This document shows positions 40,565 through 50,355 of a DNA stretch of 64,000 nucleotides, one piece after another. The stretch's first letter is position 1, and each line of letters starts with the position of its first letter. Below the pieces are notes generated by a model. That model ran no database searches and was not told the origin of the DNA. It saw only the letters and a program-made list of their open reading frames with translations. This DNA is from Nitzschia sp. pyKryTriq1 (lineage: Eukaryota > Bacillariophyta > Bacillariophyceae > Bacillariales > Bacillariaceae): assembly GCA_956465555.1 (NCBI GenBank), contig OY101118.1, forward strand, positions 3,059,751 to 3,123,750. Direction: 5' to 3'. Both the position numbers and the translations under genes were made by a program.

Positions 40565-41375
40565 TCTTTTTGTCTCCGGCTAGTCTACTACCAGTACTAG
40601 AATGGCAAAAGATGGCGGCCTTTATGACGACGACGACGACGATGGAGCAAAATAATAATAATGTGTCTTCATTAATCTTTGCACCATCACCCCCATGGAG
40701 TATTTTCGTGCCATAAATTATTATATTTGGTATTTGGTGTTGTCATATGCGTTTGATGCGAATGAAGTAATTTGCAATTTCGGAAAGCACCAATCGACAT
40801 CATCGTCGCGCGCCCAATAGGAAATTAGCGATAAAATCGACTTGTTCGATCTGCATGTTGTTCGATTCGGGTGAATAATAGGACGGCCTGAACACACATG
40901 CATCAGGAATGACACGTCATTAGAGTGGTGGGCCACAATCCGTGGAAACCAAGGATTGCGATTACTTAAAGGGAGGGTACGTGTTGATTCATTCAAATTA
41001 ATAAAGGGGCCATTCTAAATCATCCATGGGCCGCGTAGAAAAGGTACCGAATAGAAAGGGGGCAATCCAAGGAATGAATACGAAGGAACCAACAACCAAC
41101 ACGCAACGCTGACTGACCACGACGACGACTCCTCTCCTCCTTGCTTCCAGCAGCTATGTACGTACTTCCAGCTGTACATCATAGTGTCTTGACAATGGGG
41201 AACAATAAAACCACCACATACAGTCAGCGTGCGTGGTTTCTATAGCTAACAGAGAGGGTGAATTATTTTACTTTGAACTGCGAGACGATATCATATTATT
41301 GTTATTGTCTCCAAGAACATCATGAGGAGGGGAGGAACAACGAAGAAGAACCATCAGAAGCGAAGTGGCGAAATA
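40565..41375. promoter_or_regulatory. Divergent promoter region
   Basis: About 810 bases between the start codons of the Mpv17-family gene (minus) and the plus-strand gene at 41376. It has GAC/GAT triplets, a TACGTAC palindrome near 41155 and AT-rich parts near 40715-40760. No ORF with support. Confidence 0.4.
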
Positions 41376-42650
41376 ATGTCGTTATTCCTTGTCGCTGCAG
41401 CATGCTGGATGTTTCCGGCCATTTTGTCCGTCGACGCGTGGATGGTCGGTCACCCTCATCCAATAGTGAGTACTTGTAGTAGGACGAGAACAAGTACTAG
41501 TTCCAGTTCTACTCTTTTGGAAGCTCAACGAAAAAATAAGGGTTCGCTCGGAAGCTTGGCCAAAGAAGGCTTGATTGATAAATCGAGTGCCAGCAAGCCA
41601 AGACCACGACGACAAACTACCACGAGCACTAAAAAGAGTGGAACAAGCAAAGCATCCGGAGCAAGAGCAACAGCAGCAGATGGAAGTGACGCGGCCATCA
41701 TTTCACCAGCCTTGGCGGAATGGATGAAGAGCCAGGAGGAAAGTACAGGTAATATTAGTGGCGGAGCGGAAGTTGCTGCTGCTGCTGCTGCTGCGAGCCA
41801 AGTTTCACCGATGTCGGCCTCCTCTTCTTCTGCCACCACGTTTGAAGCCTTTGGAGAGGAAGACGATGTGGCGGATTATTTGTCTTTCTCTAGTAATAAA
41901 AATAAGAAAAAGGGAAAGGATAGTAATGTGCGACGTGTCAAGCAGTCGCAGAGAAATCAACAAGAAGAGGAGCGTCAAGCTCAAATGGATGTCGCTGTCA
42001 CAGCCCTCGAAGAGGCTTTGGATGGGACCAAGAAAAACAATTTGGACGAAATTCTCAATGCGGTCCAGGAATTATTGGCCTTGCCTTCATCTCCATCGGC
42101 CAAGGACAATCCCCGTTTATTGTTGGGAGGAAAACGGCGTTATAATTATCGATTGGCGTGGGCAGGAAGTGATGATGCTATCTGCCATGTGGGCACGGGG
42201 CTGCACAAGGTGCCTCTGGCGCGGTTGCAAGAAGTCTTTTGGAGTTGCATGGGAAAGAATCGAGTGGAGTTGTTGGAAGTAATTCGTATATTGGGACCCT
42301 TCCCAAACGTTCGAAATACCTTGCAAGGCAATGTGAAACTATTGAAATCTTCCAACAATAATAATAACAAGAGTGCACTCGATGACGATGCCAGTGTTAC
42401 GACCATGAATATTGTCATGGACAGCATGGTTGACGGTACTGGAAAGGAAATCATGGCGGGCAAGGAGGAAAATGTCCGACGAGTCGACTTGGAACTCTAT
42501 TTTGCGGACGAGCGTGCCATGGTTGCGGTGGTTCCACCCGAAGATGGAAGCCGAAGAGCAGATCCTCTCGAAAACAAGGGTTTCAACGTGTTGGTGTTTT
42601 TACAAGAAGAGGACTTGGACGAAAAGCTGGATTCTCTCCGCGTATCGTAA
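41376..42650 (+). CDS. Predicted plastid or secreted protein, unknown family
   Basis: Single exon. I use the ATG at 41376 (424 residues) because it gives a signal peptide 'LFLVAAACWMFPAILSVDAW' directly; the ATG at 41322 would bury it behind a basic head. The D-A-W after the core resembles the diatom plastid-import motif in its aromatic form, and the following Ser/Thr/Arg-rich stretch is transit-peptide-like. A long disordered Ser/Ala region leads to a helical segment ('AVTALEEALDGTKKNNLDEI') and a conserved-looking C-terminal domain with 'YNYRLAWAGSDDAICHVGTG', 'PLARLQEVFWSC', 'ILGPFPNVRNTLQGN' and 'VDLELYFADERAMVAVVPP'. The 'G-P-F-P-N-V-R-N-T-L-x-G' run recalls plastid lipid-associated (fibrillin) proteins, but the match is too short for a claim. 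Confidence 0.72.
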   Translation: MSLFLVAAACWMFPAILSVDAWMVGHPHPIVSTCSRTRTSTSSSSTLLEAQRKNKGSLGSLAKEGLIDKSSASKPRPRRQTTTSTKKSGTSKASGARATAADGSDAAIISPALAEWMKSQEESTGNISGGAEVAAAAAAASQVSPMSASSSSATTFEAFGEEDDVADYLSFSSNKNKKKGKDSNVRRVKQSQRNQQEEERQAQMDVAVTALEEALDGTKKNNLDEILNAVQELLALPSSPSAKDNPRLLLGGKRRYNYRLAWAGSDDAICHVGTGLHKVPLARLQEVFWSCMGKNRVELLEVIRILGPFPNVRNTLQGNVKLLKSSNNNNNKSALDDDASVTTMNIVMDSMVDGTGKEIMAGKEENVRRVDLELYFADERAMVAVVPPEDGSRRADPLENKGFNVLVFLQEEDLDEKLDSLRVS

Positions 42651-42913
42651 ACACACGTTAGCAGCAGTATATATAATATGATAGTGTTATCTTAAAAAAA
42701 TATATATGTAGAGATCATTTTCAGCGATTCTAGTAGAGTACCAGTAGGAATAGCTTCGAACAATGCTGCGGGATCGGTAGTACTATAGTAGCAGAGGATT
42801 CTTGCAGTTTCTCAATAACTCGAGCTTCTCATAAGTATGTAGGTGGTGGATGGTACGGACACATAATAGAAAAACAAAAGGCATGAGAACGGTAGTACAC
42901 CTACAGTCGGGTG
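42651..42913. other. Short convergent 3' spacer
   Basis: Some 260 bases between two convergent stop codons; 'cttaaaaaaatatatatg' near 42690 is a plausible 3' processing region. Nothing else seen. Confidence 0.4.
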
Positions 42914-43654
42914 TCATGAAGTGCTGTGCACCACTTCGAACAAGTTTCGCGAACGCCGGATCCGTTCTATGGCCGAAACCTCGCACAACGAAGGCGCGGC
43001 ATGACGAAGCATGGCAAGATGAATGTCTTCTTCCGTCATACCACCCACTTCCTTCAACATAAATTTGCGTTCCAAATAATTTCGTCGTCGCACCAGCTTT
43101 TTCGTTTCGTCGTCCTTCTTCTTCTTCTTTCCTTTCAGATACCCTTCCATATCGACCAGTGATCCATCATCGTGTTCCCAACCAAGTTCAAGGGCAAGTT
43201 GTCTGCAACAAGGATGATCTCCCATTACAACCGAGTGTGTTCGAACATGCATTGTATCGGAGAACGAAACGCGCCGCCTATGACCCTGTTTGCTTTTGCT
43301 GGTAACCTCGCATTCCGAGGAGCACGGGGAAATCATACCGTCAAGGAGGCTATAGAGGGATGATTCGTAAATGGATGGTGATGATTCGTCCTCGTCCACC
43401 ACTGCTGGTGCGATTTCGCATACATCAAATACAAAGTCTGGAAGAAGCTGATTTTCCGAAAACTGGGACCGATCGAAATGGTTCGCACCAATGGAAGAAT
43501 TGTCCATGAGCTGTTCGAGAAAGACCATCCCGTTGGTAGCACCAGCATCCATCACCACCCCACGGCTGTTGACCTGGTGCTGCTGCGTCGTCGTCTGTCG
43601 TTCTTCATTGGAAGGACGACGAGAGCCCCATGATTGCGATTGCACAAGACTCAT
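42914..43654 (-). CDS. Diatom-specific 'VSF...GDHP' family protein
   Basis: Single exon. From the ATG at 43654 the product has 246 residues; an in-frame ATG at 43804 would give 296. The diagnostic core is 'RRVSFSDTMHVRTHSVVMGD' followed by 'HPCC' and 'LALELGWEHDD', a pattern I know from many diatom proteins of unknown role. After it come a Lys run and a basic helix, 'KLVRRRNYLERKFMLKE', and 'AAPSLCEVSAIERIRRSRNL'. No signal peptide or TM, so it is probably nuclear or cytosolic. It is divergently arranged with the cupredoxin-like gene. Confidence 0.75.
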   Translation of the reverse strand: MSLVQSQSWGSRRPSNEERQTTTQQHQVNSRGVVMDAGATNGMVFLEQLMDNSSIGANHFDRSQFSENQLLPDFVFDVCEIAPAVVDEDESSPSIYESSLYSLLDGMISPCSSECEVTSKSKQGHRRRVSFSDTMHVRTHSVVMGDHPCCRQLALELGWEHDDGSLVDMEGYLKGKKKKKDDETKKLVRRRNYLERKFMLKEVGGMTEEDIHLAMLRHAAPSLCEVSAIERIRRSRNLFEVVHSTS

Positions 43655-43804
43655 GATGCTATGCTGGGAAGTAGACAATAGATTCGTTCTTTCTTGCCTG
43701 GCACGAGAAACGAAAAACTCTTGACGACAGAAATATGGCTCCCAACCCCCCTGATGTCCTGCACGTAGCAGTAGCGACTGAATCAATGGTGACTGCCGCC
43801 GCAC

Positions 43805-44328
43805 CAGTCCTCAAACAATAGCAGAGGAATCCCCGGACGAGAACACACAATATCTCTTTCTTTCTGTGGTGCTATTGCGGATACCGCGGTAGTGGAGACA
43901 CCTATGAAGTGCCCTTGCTTGGAAGAAAGCACAACGAGCATTTGTGCTTCCTAGTTTTTGAATTTTGGCGATAACAGAAGGGCACTTTTTTAGTATCCTG
44001 GAAATTGGCGCGAGCTGCGCGATACAGTGCGCGATGGGTTTCCCGCCAAAAATTTCGACGGATTTTTCATCAACGGCACATCAACGCGAGGAAGCCGGAT
44101 CGTTCTAAAATACAGTACGCCTACCGTGCACGCGGTGCGGTCATGGTGGCGGCGGCGGCCATTGAAATACTATTTTATTATACCCATACTGCCCAAAAAA
44201 GTCTGGCGCACCGCCGCTGTTTTTCACGGAAGCTGACAAGCGCAAAAATACCACTTGTGCCATTGTTGAACGACACTTTCAAACGACAACAATAGTAGTA
44301 ACTTCTGTAAAAGAAGGAAACAACGAGA
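43805..44328. other. Spacer upstream of the cupredoxin-like gene
   Basis: About 520 bases between divergent genes. 'atactattttattatac' near 44166 is AT-rich and may be a core promoter, about 160 bases before the start codon. No gene is supported. Confidence 0.45.
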
Positions 44329-46011
44329 ATGAGAAGGAACGGATACAATTCTGTCAAGGGCCGCGGCCTTGGTGGCCTGACGGTCCTCATGAAACTGATG
44401 GCATTGCTGTCCCTCTTTGGCTTTTCTTCGGCGCAAGATTTTTTGAAAGTCGATTGGAGCTTTTTCCCACGTGACCCTATGGTTGCGACGGTTGGGGACA
44501 CCGTTCAGTTCACATGGGAGGGTCCCCATAATATTTTTATTTACCCGAGTGGGAACTGCAACAACGACACAGGTAGGATCGATGTATATCCTAACGTTAC
44601 CTCCAATTTGGGTGGTGCGGCAAACTACACCTTTATACCTAGAGATGCAAGCCCCGAAGGCAAGGAGGTTTTCTTTGCCTGTGGAAATGGAGGAGGAATC
44701 CATTGTCGCGCTGGGGTGTATCAGTTCTTTACAGTGTATCCACGGACGAACACGGAGTCGCCAACGACTGCGGCGCCCAGCACCCCAATGCCCTCGAGTA
44801 GCCCCACCAATTCTCCTTCCGCAGCTCCCTCGCAGAGTCCGACGACCTCCTCTCCATCAGCGGCACCGAGTCCTGCTCCGTCACCATCGCCAACGACTCC
44901 TCAACCGAGTAGTGCTCCATCCACCTCTCAACCGAGTAGTGCTCCAACCACTTCGGCTCCGACTGTGAGCGCCGCTCCTACCAGGACGCCGTCTCAATCT
45001 CCTACCGACATGCCGTCATTCAGTCCATCGGCCTCTCCAAGTGATTTGCCATCAATCGCAACAGAGTCTCCCTCGGCTGCTCCGTCGAATGCGACTGAAA
45101 CTCCATCATTTACTCCTACGGCAGTTCCAACCATGGTACCAAGCGCAGTCTCCTCGGCGAGTCCCTCGGTAGCTCCCAGCACTTTGGAAACAGGTGTGCC
45201 GTCAACTCCCCCGTCCATTCCTCCTACCGGACCAACGACTGATTCTCCCAGTAACTCGCCTTCAATAGCCACCCCTTCTCCTACTACCGGCATTCGAACG
45301 TCTACGGTCCAAGATTTGGAAATGGTACTGTTTGGCGTCTCGAGCATGTCCGAGGACGATATTTTGAACTGGGAGTCGGTAACTTCGTTGTATCAAACCG
45401 CCTTCTTTTCGGAAGGTGAGAATGGAGCTTTTGACATGGAAGTCCAATTAGAGGTCACATCATCGTCACGGAGGCGACTTCAAGCAGCCGCAGAAGAGCC
45501 GTCGGTCACATTGGTCTACGATCAAATCATGACGTATCGACTGAATAGTCCGGATGTGACAGAAGCAGATCTTGTGACGGAACCATTTGCCACCAATGAC
45601 CGAAGAAATCAGTATGTGTCTGTTTATTTGAATAATGTGGGCGATGGCAGTGTCTTGTCGAGCGTCACGAACACATCGGAAGTGACGGCAGATGCCATTC
45701 TTTTCCCTACGGCCGCCCCAGTGTCGAGACCCACGTCAGGGATTGAAGATGACGACAACGAAAAGGGCGATGGATTGAGTACAGGGGCAATTATTGGTAT
45801 TGTCGCGGCGTGTTTGTTCTCTGGCGTACTGTGTTGCTTGTTCTGTATGGTGGATCGAGGAGGCGGGGACGACGATGATGAGGAACAAGAGGAAGAGGAG
45901 GAAGAGAATCCGTACATTCCTCCGTCCCCGGCATCTATGGGCACGGCATCTTTGGGCGATTTCTACACCGCCAAAAACCAGTCCGTTGAACATGCGTACT
46001 TTGATGATTAA
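44329..46011 (+). CDS. Cell-surface cupredoxin-like protein with Ser/Pro stalk and TM
   Basis: Single exon, 560 residues. Signal peptide to about residue 36 ('LMALLSLFGFSSAQ'). Residues 38-137 are a phytocyanin/plastocyanin-like cupredoxin: 'VGDTVQFTWEGPHNIFIYPS' gives the first His ligand, and 'FFACGNGGGIHCRAGVYQ' gives Cys, His and an axial Gln. The Cys-His loop is two residues longer than in plant phytocyanins. Residues 138-320 are a stalk of P-S-x-x-P-S repeats, suited to heavy O-glycosylation. Residues about 325-465 form a SEA-like module found in diatom surface proteins ('RRRLQAA' nearby could be a cleavage region). A TM at about 486-508 and an acidic cytosolic tail end the protein. It may handle copper or electron transfer at the cell surface or frustule; this is inferred. 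Confidence 0.82.
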   Translation: MRRNGYNSVKGRGLGGLTVLMKLMALLSLFGFSSAQDFLKVDWSFFPRDPMVATVGDTVQFTWEGPHNIFIYPSGNCNNDTGRIDVYPNVTSNLGGAANYTFIPRDASPEGKEVFFACGNGGGIHCRAGVYQFFTVYPRTNTESPTTAAPSTPMPSSSPTNSPSAAPSQSPTTSSPSAAPSPAPSPSPTTPQPSSAPSTSQPSSAPTTSAPTVSAAPTRTPSQSPTDMPSFSPSASPSDLPSIATESPSAAPSNATETPSFTPTAVPTMVPSAVSSASPSVAPSTLETGVPSTPPSIPPTGPTTDSPSNSPSIATPSPTTGIRTSTVQDLEMVLFGVSSMSEDDILNWESVTSLYQTAFFSEGENGAFDMEVQLEVTSSSRRRLQAAAEEPSVTLVYDQIMTYRLNSPDVTEADLVTEPFATNDRRNQYVSVYLNNVGDGSVLSSVTNTSEVTADAILFPTAAPVSRPTSGIEDDDNEKGDGLSTGAIIGIVAACLFSGVLCCLFCMVDRGGGDDDDEEQEEEEEENPYIPPSPASMGTASLGDFYTAKNQSVEHAYFDD

Positions 46012-47729
46012 TGATTGCTACTGTATGCTGGATGTGCCTTTCTGTTTCGTGTTCTTCCTTCTTGTCTATTTCTATCATACTACTACTTCCAGCCAACAAA
46101 ATCATCACTCGTATTCCTCGATTTTCCCCTCATACATACCCTCCGCCACCACCATTGCGTGGATGTCCAAAACGTTAATAAATAATAAAATAACAAAAGT
46201 AATAGTTTAATAATGCATCTCTAGCTAGAGCAGACGTATAGACTACTACAGTGTGTTAACGATGGAAAGCACCAGTCGAGCGACTCGTGATCAAGATACT
46301 GATGTCTCTACTACTACTAGTAGTACTCTTGTTGAGTCTTTCGCGTCTACTACTTAGTAGTAGCAGGGAGGGAGAACAGCGCACGCGTCTGTACAGGTAC
46401 GATGAGTACAGTTACTGTATCATAGTTCATACCGATAGAAGACGACCCAATAGACCCAATGCCCAGCAATGCTGATGTGAGGGGGGTCATGGCCGGCCAG
46501 GCTTCGTGTGCGTCTTGTCTCTGTGACTCTGTGTCTCTGTTCAGTGGATAGTCGGGTCTACTCCTATCGGTATCTGTGACCGATGACGTGTGACTTTTGA
46601 AATTTTATTTAACCGAGAAAGTTCGGCGGACTGCGCTTCGTCCGACCGTTGTCGAAATATCGTAGTAAGCATCCGTTGGTTCTTGGTAGTTAGCGGATAG
46701 ACATTAAATGTATACCTACAGAAATTTATATGATATTTTTGGTTACTTAGGCAAGATTTAAGAGTGGATCTCTTTCGCCTGCAACTCCGTGCCACGCGTG
46801 CGCGCCATATTTCAATCCTTCGACCAATCACAATGCACCATTGGAAATCCGATCGTCGACATAGACGCCGACCGGCCAATGGAAGCAGTCCGTTTTTTGC
46901 CTTTCTGTGGTGGGGATCGATCTTCCAATGCCTGCCTTGCACTCATTCATCATTCGTTCACTAACTGCTTCGTCTTTCGCCTGTTTTTGGCAAAAGGTCC
47001 CATTGGCCATTTATTTATTTAGTTGCACGATTTTATAACTTCGATCGATCGAACAACTATTCATTCTTCTTTGTTGTTTTTGTTGTCGATTGTGTTTGAT
47101 TGATTCTTGTTGTTATCGTACAAGAACATCATTCATCATAATCATCGCGGTGAGTAGTGTATGTGTTGTGAAAGATTTGGCTATCCGATTTGGCGAAACG
47201 GTACTGTGTGGGTGTGACTCTACTGGCTCTTTTGGTGGAGTGGTGCACCCCGCTCTCTTGAAATTTTGTGGCCACTCCCACCCGTTGTCCCGCTGTGCTT
47301 CGCCTAAATTTGGCGGACTACATTGCAATCATTGGAAGCCATACTTGAGCTCGTACGAACGATCCAACGTCTGGCTAGACTTCCGCCCTTGGCGTCATGG
47401 TAACAAGCGTGCCAGTGGAGATTTTTTTGTTTCAAGACTGGATGGCTCGACAAAAAAGGATTCAATTTGAAATAAACGACTCTCGATCATGAGTTCCTGG
47501 TTGGAAGTCCTCCCTCCTGTTTGGGTCCAACCATAAATGTATCTCACTTATTTCCGTTTGCAACTTTTGTTGTTATAGCAACCACTGTACTTGGCTTTGT
47601 CTCTTTGTACTTCGTTCAGTCATTCAATCATTCTTTCATGCTATACAAGTTTGCATCCTCATTCATTAAGAAACCGCAACCACAGCCACATCAGCAACAG
47701 CAATATCAACACCAACAAACACTACCACC
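46012..47729. other. Gene-poor spacer of 1.7 kb
   Basis: Starts with the 3' region of the cupredoxin-like gene (AATAAAATAA near 46180 looks like a poly(A) signal). CTAGTAG motifs at 46210-46370. A 126-codon frame at 47090-47470 has no domain or convincing composition, and I do not call it. The last 130 bases are a CA-rich leader of the protease gene; 'gttgttatag' at 47570 could be a leader-intron acceptor. Confidence 0.45.
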
Positions 47730-49142
47730 ATGCCGAAATCTAAATCTTCATCATCCTCCAAGTCAACGACGACTCGAACACACTTTTGGTTGCATGCTGT
47801 GACTATTCTGCTATCACCCTCTGCTACTACTTTTGCTTCATCCTCTGCAACTGCATCTAATCTCGCCCATGCTGCCGATACTTCTGGCACCACTACAAGC
47901 AAAGAACCAAACCGTCTTCGAGGTGCCAAGCAGGAAACACGGAATCTCTATGGAAGACAGTTTACCAGTGGTTTGGATGCTTTGAGATCCACTCATGCCG
48001 CTATTCCTTTGGAGCATGTGCATGTTCCCAACGACGCCTCTACTCCCGCTTCTGCAGCGACTACTTCGTTGGTAGGAAGACCCGTTTACTTTGAAAAACA
48101 GTCCGAGAACCCCGACTTGGACGACTTTCGTTTACGGATTGTTGGTGGAAGCGACTCGCAAGAACAACGCAACTTTTGCATGCACTTGCGTTGGGACATT
48201 CTTCAAGAACAATACCTCTTTGCCGGTTGTGGAGGCGCCTTGATTAGTAACTGTCACGTCTTGACGGCCGCCCATTGTTCTTCGGATGGACGCGTGGGTC
48301 TGCCCGATGGTTTGTACTGCAATGCGTACAATCCGTTTGAAGGAAACTATGGACAAGAATTTCACTTTTCGCAACTCAGTGCAACCTTTGTACACCCCAA
48401 CTTTAACGATGTCAACAACGAACATGATGTTGCCGTGTTGGAACTGGAAGAATGTGTGGCAGACCCATCCCTCTTTCCAGTCATGAATGTGGCCGATATG
48501 GCCTTTCTGAACGCTCTCTCTTCCAGTGACCCCTTGGTGGTGTCTGGCTTTGGCCGGCTCCAACAAGATAACGGAGAAGATCAAGTCGAACACTTGCAAC
48601 AAGTCCAAGTCCCGTACATCCCCAAGGCCGAATGCCAAACCTACTATCCAGGACGGCTCTACGATGACATGTTGTGTGCTGGAAACGGTCAAGCTGGTGG
48701 AATCGATGCGTGTCAAGGGGACTCTGGTGGAGCGCTCTTTCATCAAGGAAGTCCCGGTGGAGATGCCAATCAAACGGCGGTCGGTGTTGTGAGCTGGGGC
48801 ACGGGATGTGCTCAAGCCGGCCGACCTGGTGTCTATTCCAGTGTCGCCTATCATCGAGATTGGATCAAGAACATTGTCTGTTCCCATTCCCGGACGGACA
48901 AGTCCATTCCCTTGTGCCAGACCGCGACAGCACCACCCGTAGCCGCCCCGGACGATACTCCTCGTACGACATGTACCGCCTTGCACGAGGTCTGTGGCGA
49001 GCTTCCTTGTTGCGGCTCGGCGGTTTGCAAGCCCCGTTCGGTTGGTGCCCCTCCGACTTGCTCTGTTCCCGCTTCCAATGGCCGATCTTCCTTGGGAGAT
49101 GGTCGGGGTGGTGCGGGAGGTGCCTCGAGAGGAGGGGAATAA
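47730..49142 (+). CDS. Trypsin-like serine protease (S1A) with C-terminal Cys-rich module
   Basis: Single exon, 470 residues. A hydrophobic head ('FWLHAVTILLSPSATTFA') serves as signal peptide, followed by a propeptide of about 110 residues. Activation would cut before 'IVGGSDS' (residue 136). The triad is complete: His in 'VLTAAHCSS', Asp in 'NEHDVAVLEL', Ser in 'QGDSGGALF'. The Asp in 'GIDACQGDSGG' six residues before Ser, with the 'VSWGTGCA' Gly pair, gives trypsin-like cleavage after Lys or Arg. Cysteines pair as in chymotrypsin folds. After the catalytic domain, 'CTALHEVCGELPCCGSAVC' is a six-Cys, knottin-like tail, then a Gly-rich end. It is probably secreted; the role may be nutrition, wall turnover or defence. 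Diatoms carry several such trypsins. Confidence 0.9.
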   Translation: MPKSKSSSSSKSTTTRTHFWLHAVTILLSPSATTFASSSATASNLAHAADTSGTTTSKEPNRLRGAKQETRNLYGRQFTSGLDALRSTHAAIPLEHVHVPNDASTPASAATTSLVGRPVYFEKQSENPDLDDFRLRIVGGSDSQEQRNFCMHLRWDILQEQYLFAGCGGALISNCHVLTAAHCSSDGRVGLPDGLYCNAYNPFEGNYGQEFHFSQLSATFVHPNFNDVNNEHDVAVLELEECVADPSLFPVMNVADMAFLNALSSSDPLVVSGFGRLQQDNGEDQVEHLQQVQVPYIPKAECQTYYPGRLYDDMLCAGNGQAGGIDACQGDSGGALFHQGSPGGDANQTAVGVVSWGTGCAQAGRPGVYSSVAYHRDWIKNIVCSHSRTDKSIPLCQTATAPPVAAPDDTPRTTCTALHEVCGELPCCGSAVCKPRSVGAPPTCSVPASNGRSSLGDGRGGAGGASRGGE

Positions 49143-50355
49143 CAAGAACAGAGCAGAACGACAGGCAGTCCTTGATCGGGCGATAATCCATTACTCGAAA
49201 TGGATATATTATTTATATGAATGAATGAATGGATGGATGGACTAACGTTGAAATGGATGAATGATGGATGGATGGATGGATATATATTTTCCTTCTTGTG
49301 GGCCCCTGTGGGCAGAAGGACGAAGAAAGTCTTCACGATTATCATCATCATCATCGTCATCATTATTGAAACGAAAGTACGTTCATCATCATACTATTAC
49401 CGCAAACACACTTGAGACCTATTCACGGTTGTTTCTCTCGACCCACCCAAAGAAGACACCATGACTATGATGATAAATACGGTCATATTATTATATCACT
49501 ACAACTCATAAAGAAGGCATGACCTGTACGTACGTACGAACGAACGAACGAACGATGCCCAGCTAACAATATAGCAGCTTCTTATTCCAAAACAAAAGAG
49601 GGACTAGTACCGGTAGGTCTACTCTAGACTACTATCTGAACCTACTAGTACAGTACGTACTGGTAGTAGCTTGACGGCGATCCGCTCATTGCGTTATCCT
49701 ACTACCTGTTGAGCTCTACTCTCTCTACTACTACTACTTCTACTACCGGTAGCTCTCGTAGAGCAGACTTTACTGCTTAGCTCGTTTTCGAGTCGATGTG
49801 GTCATTGTTTGGTGCGACCAACTCGATCCTCCGATCAAGGAAGAAGGCAACGATGTGCGTTGTCACACATGGTCGACCGGCTCATCTTTCTACCATTACA
49901 TAAAAAATACAATATTCAAGTATTTATATCTGTATAACAAACATAAGAAAGAGAATCATTGGACCTCTTTTGAAATTCGCGCTGGCCAGTCGCGTGGCCC
50001 GACTTGAACTGAATACTACGAGTAAAAACCGACCGACCATGGCGATGTCGAGTCGGATGTGTTTGTTGTGCCTGCGCGTATGGACAACCGATCCCCTCTA
50101 AAGGAATGCAGAGAGAAGCAAAAATTGAAGTGCTGCATCTCAGCATCGTCCCAACTAGCTACTAGAGAGAGTACAGTTTTGTGTTAATTACTTGTACTGG
50201 ACAATACTCAAGCAAAAGAACAAACGTCAGTGTAGTCTCTGCTATTGTTGTTGTTGTCCTTGCTGGGTCTGATCGATCGTTCTTTCGCTCAAGAGTTGTT
50301 CACCACTACTCGTACAGTACTGTAGTCTTTTGAAGGCACTGACTGCACATCAGCC
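49143..50355. other. Spacer of 1.2 kb with microsatellites
   Basis: (GAAT/GATG)n at 49217-49281, (CATCAT)n at 49340-49365, and 'cgtacgtacgtacgaacgaacgaacg' style repeats at 49526-49554. TACTAC/CTACCGG tracts at 49605-49760. Nothing with coding support. Confidence 0.5.
49217..49281. repeat. GAAT/GATG tetranucleotide microsatellite
   Basis: Runs of 'gaatgaatgaatg' and 'gatggatggatgg' with short interruptions, directly after the protease 3' end. Confidence 0.85.

Noticed and set aside
47090-47470. 126-codon plus-strand frame upstream of the protease.
   Set aside because: No domain, no signal peptide and no splice partners; composition is like the spacer.
48132-49145. A 337-codon minus-strand frame opposite the trypsin-like gene.
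   Set aside because: It is antisense to a gene with a complete catalytic triad, and its product shows no domain.
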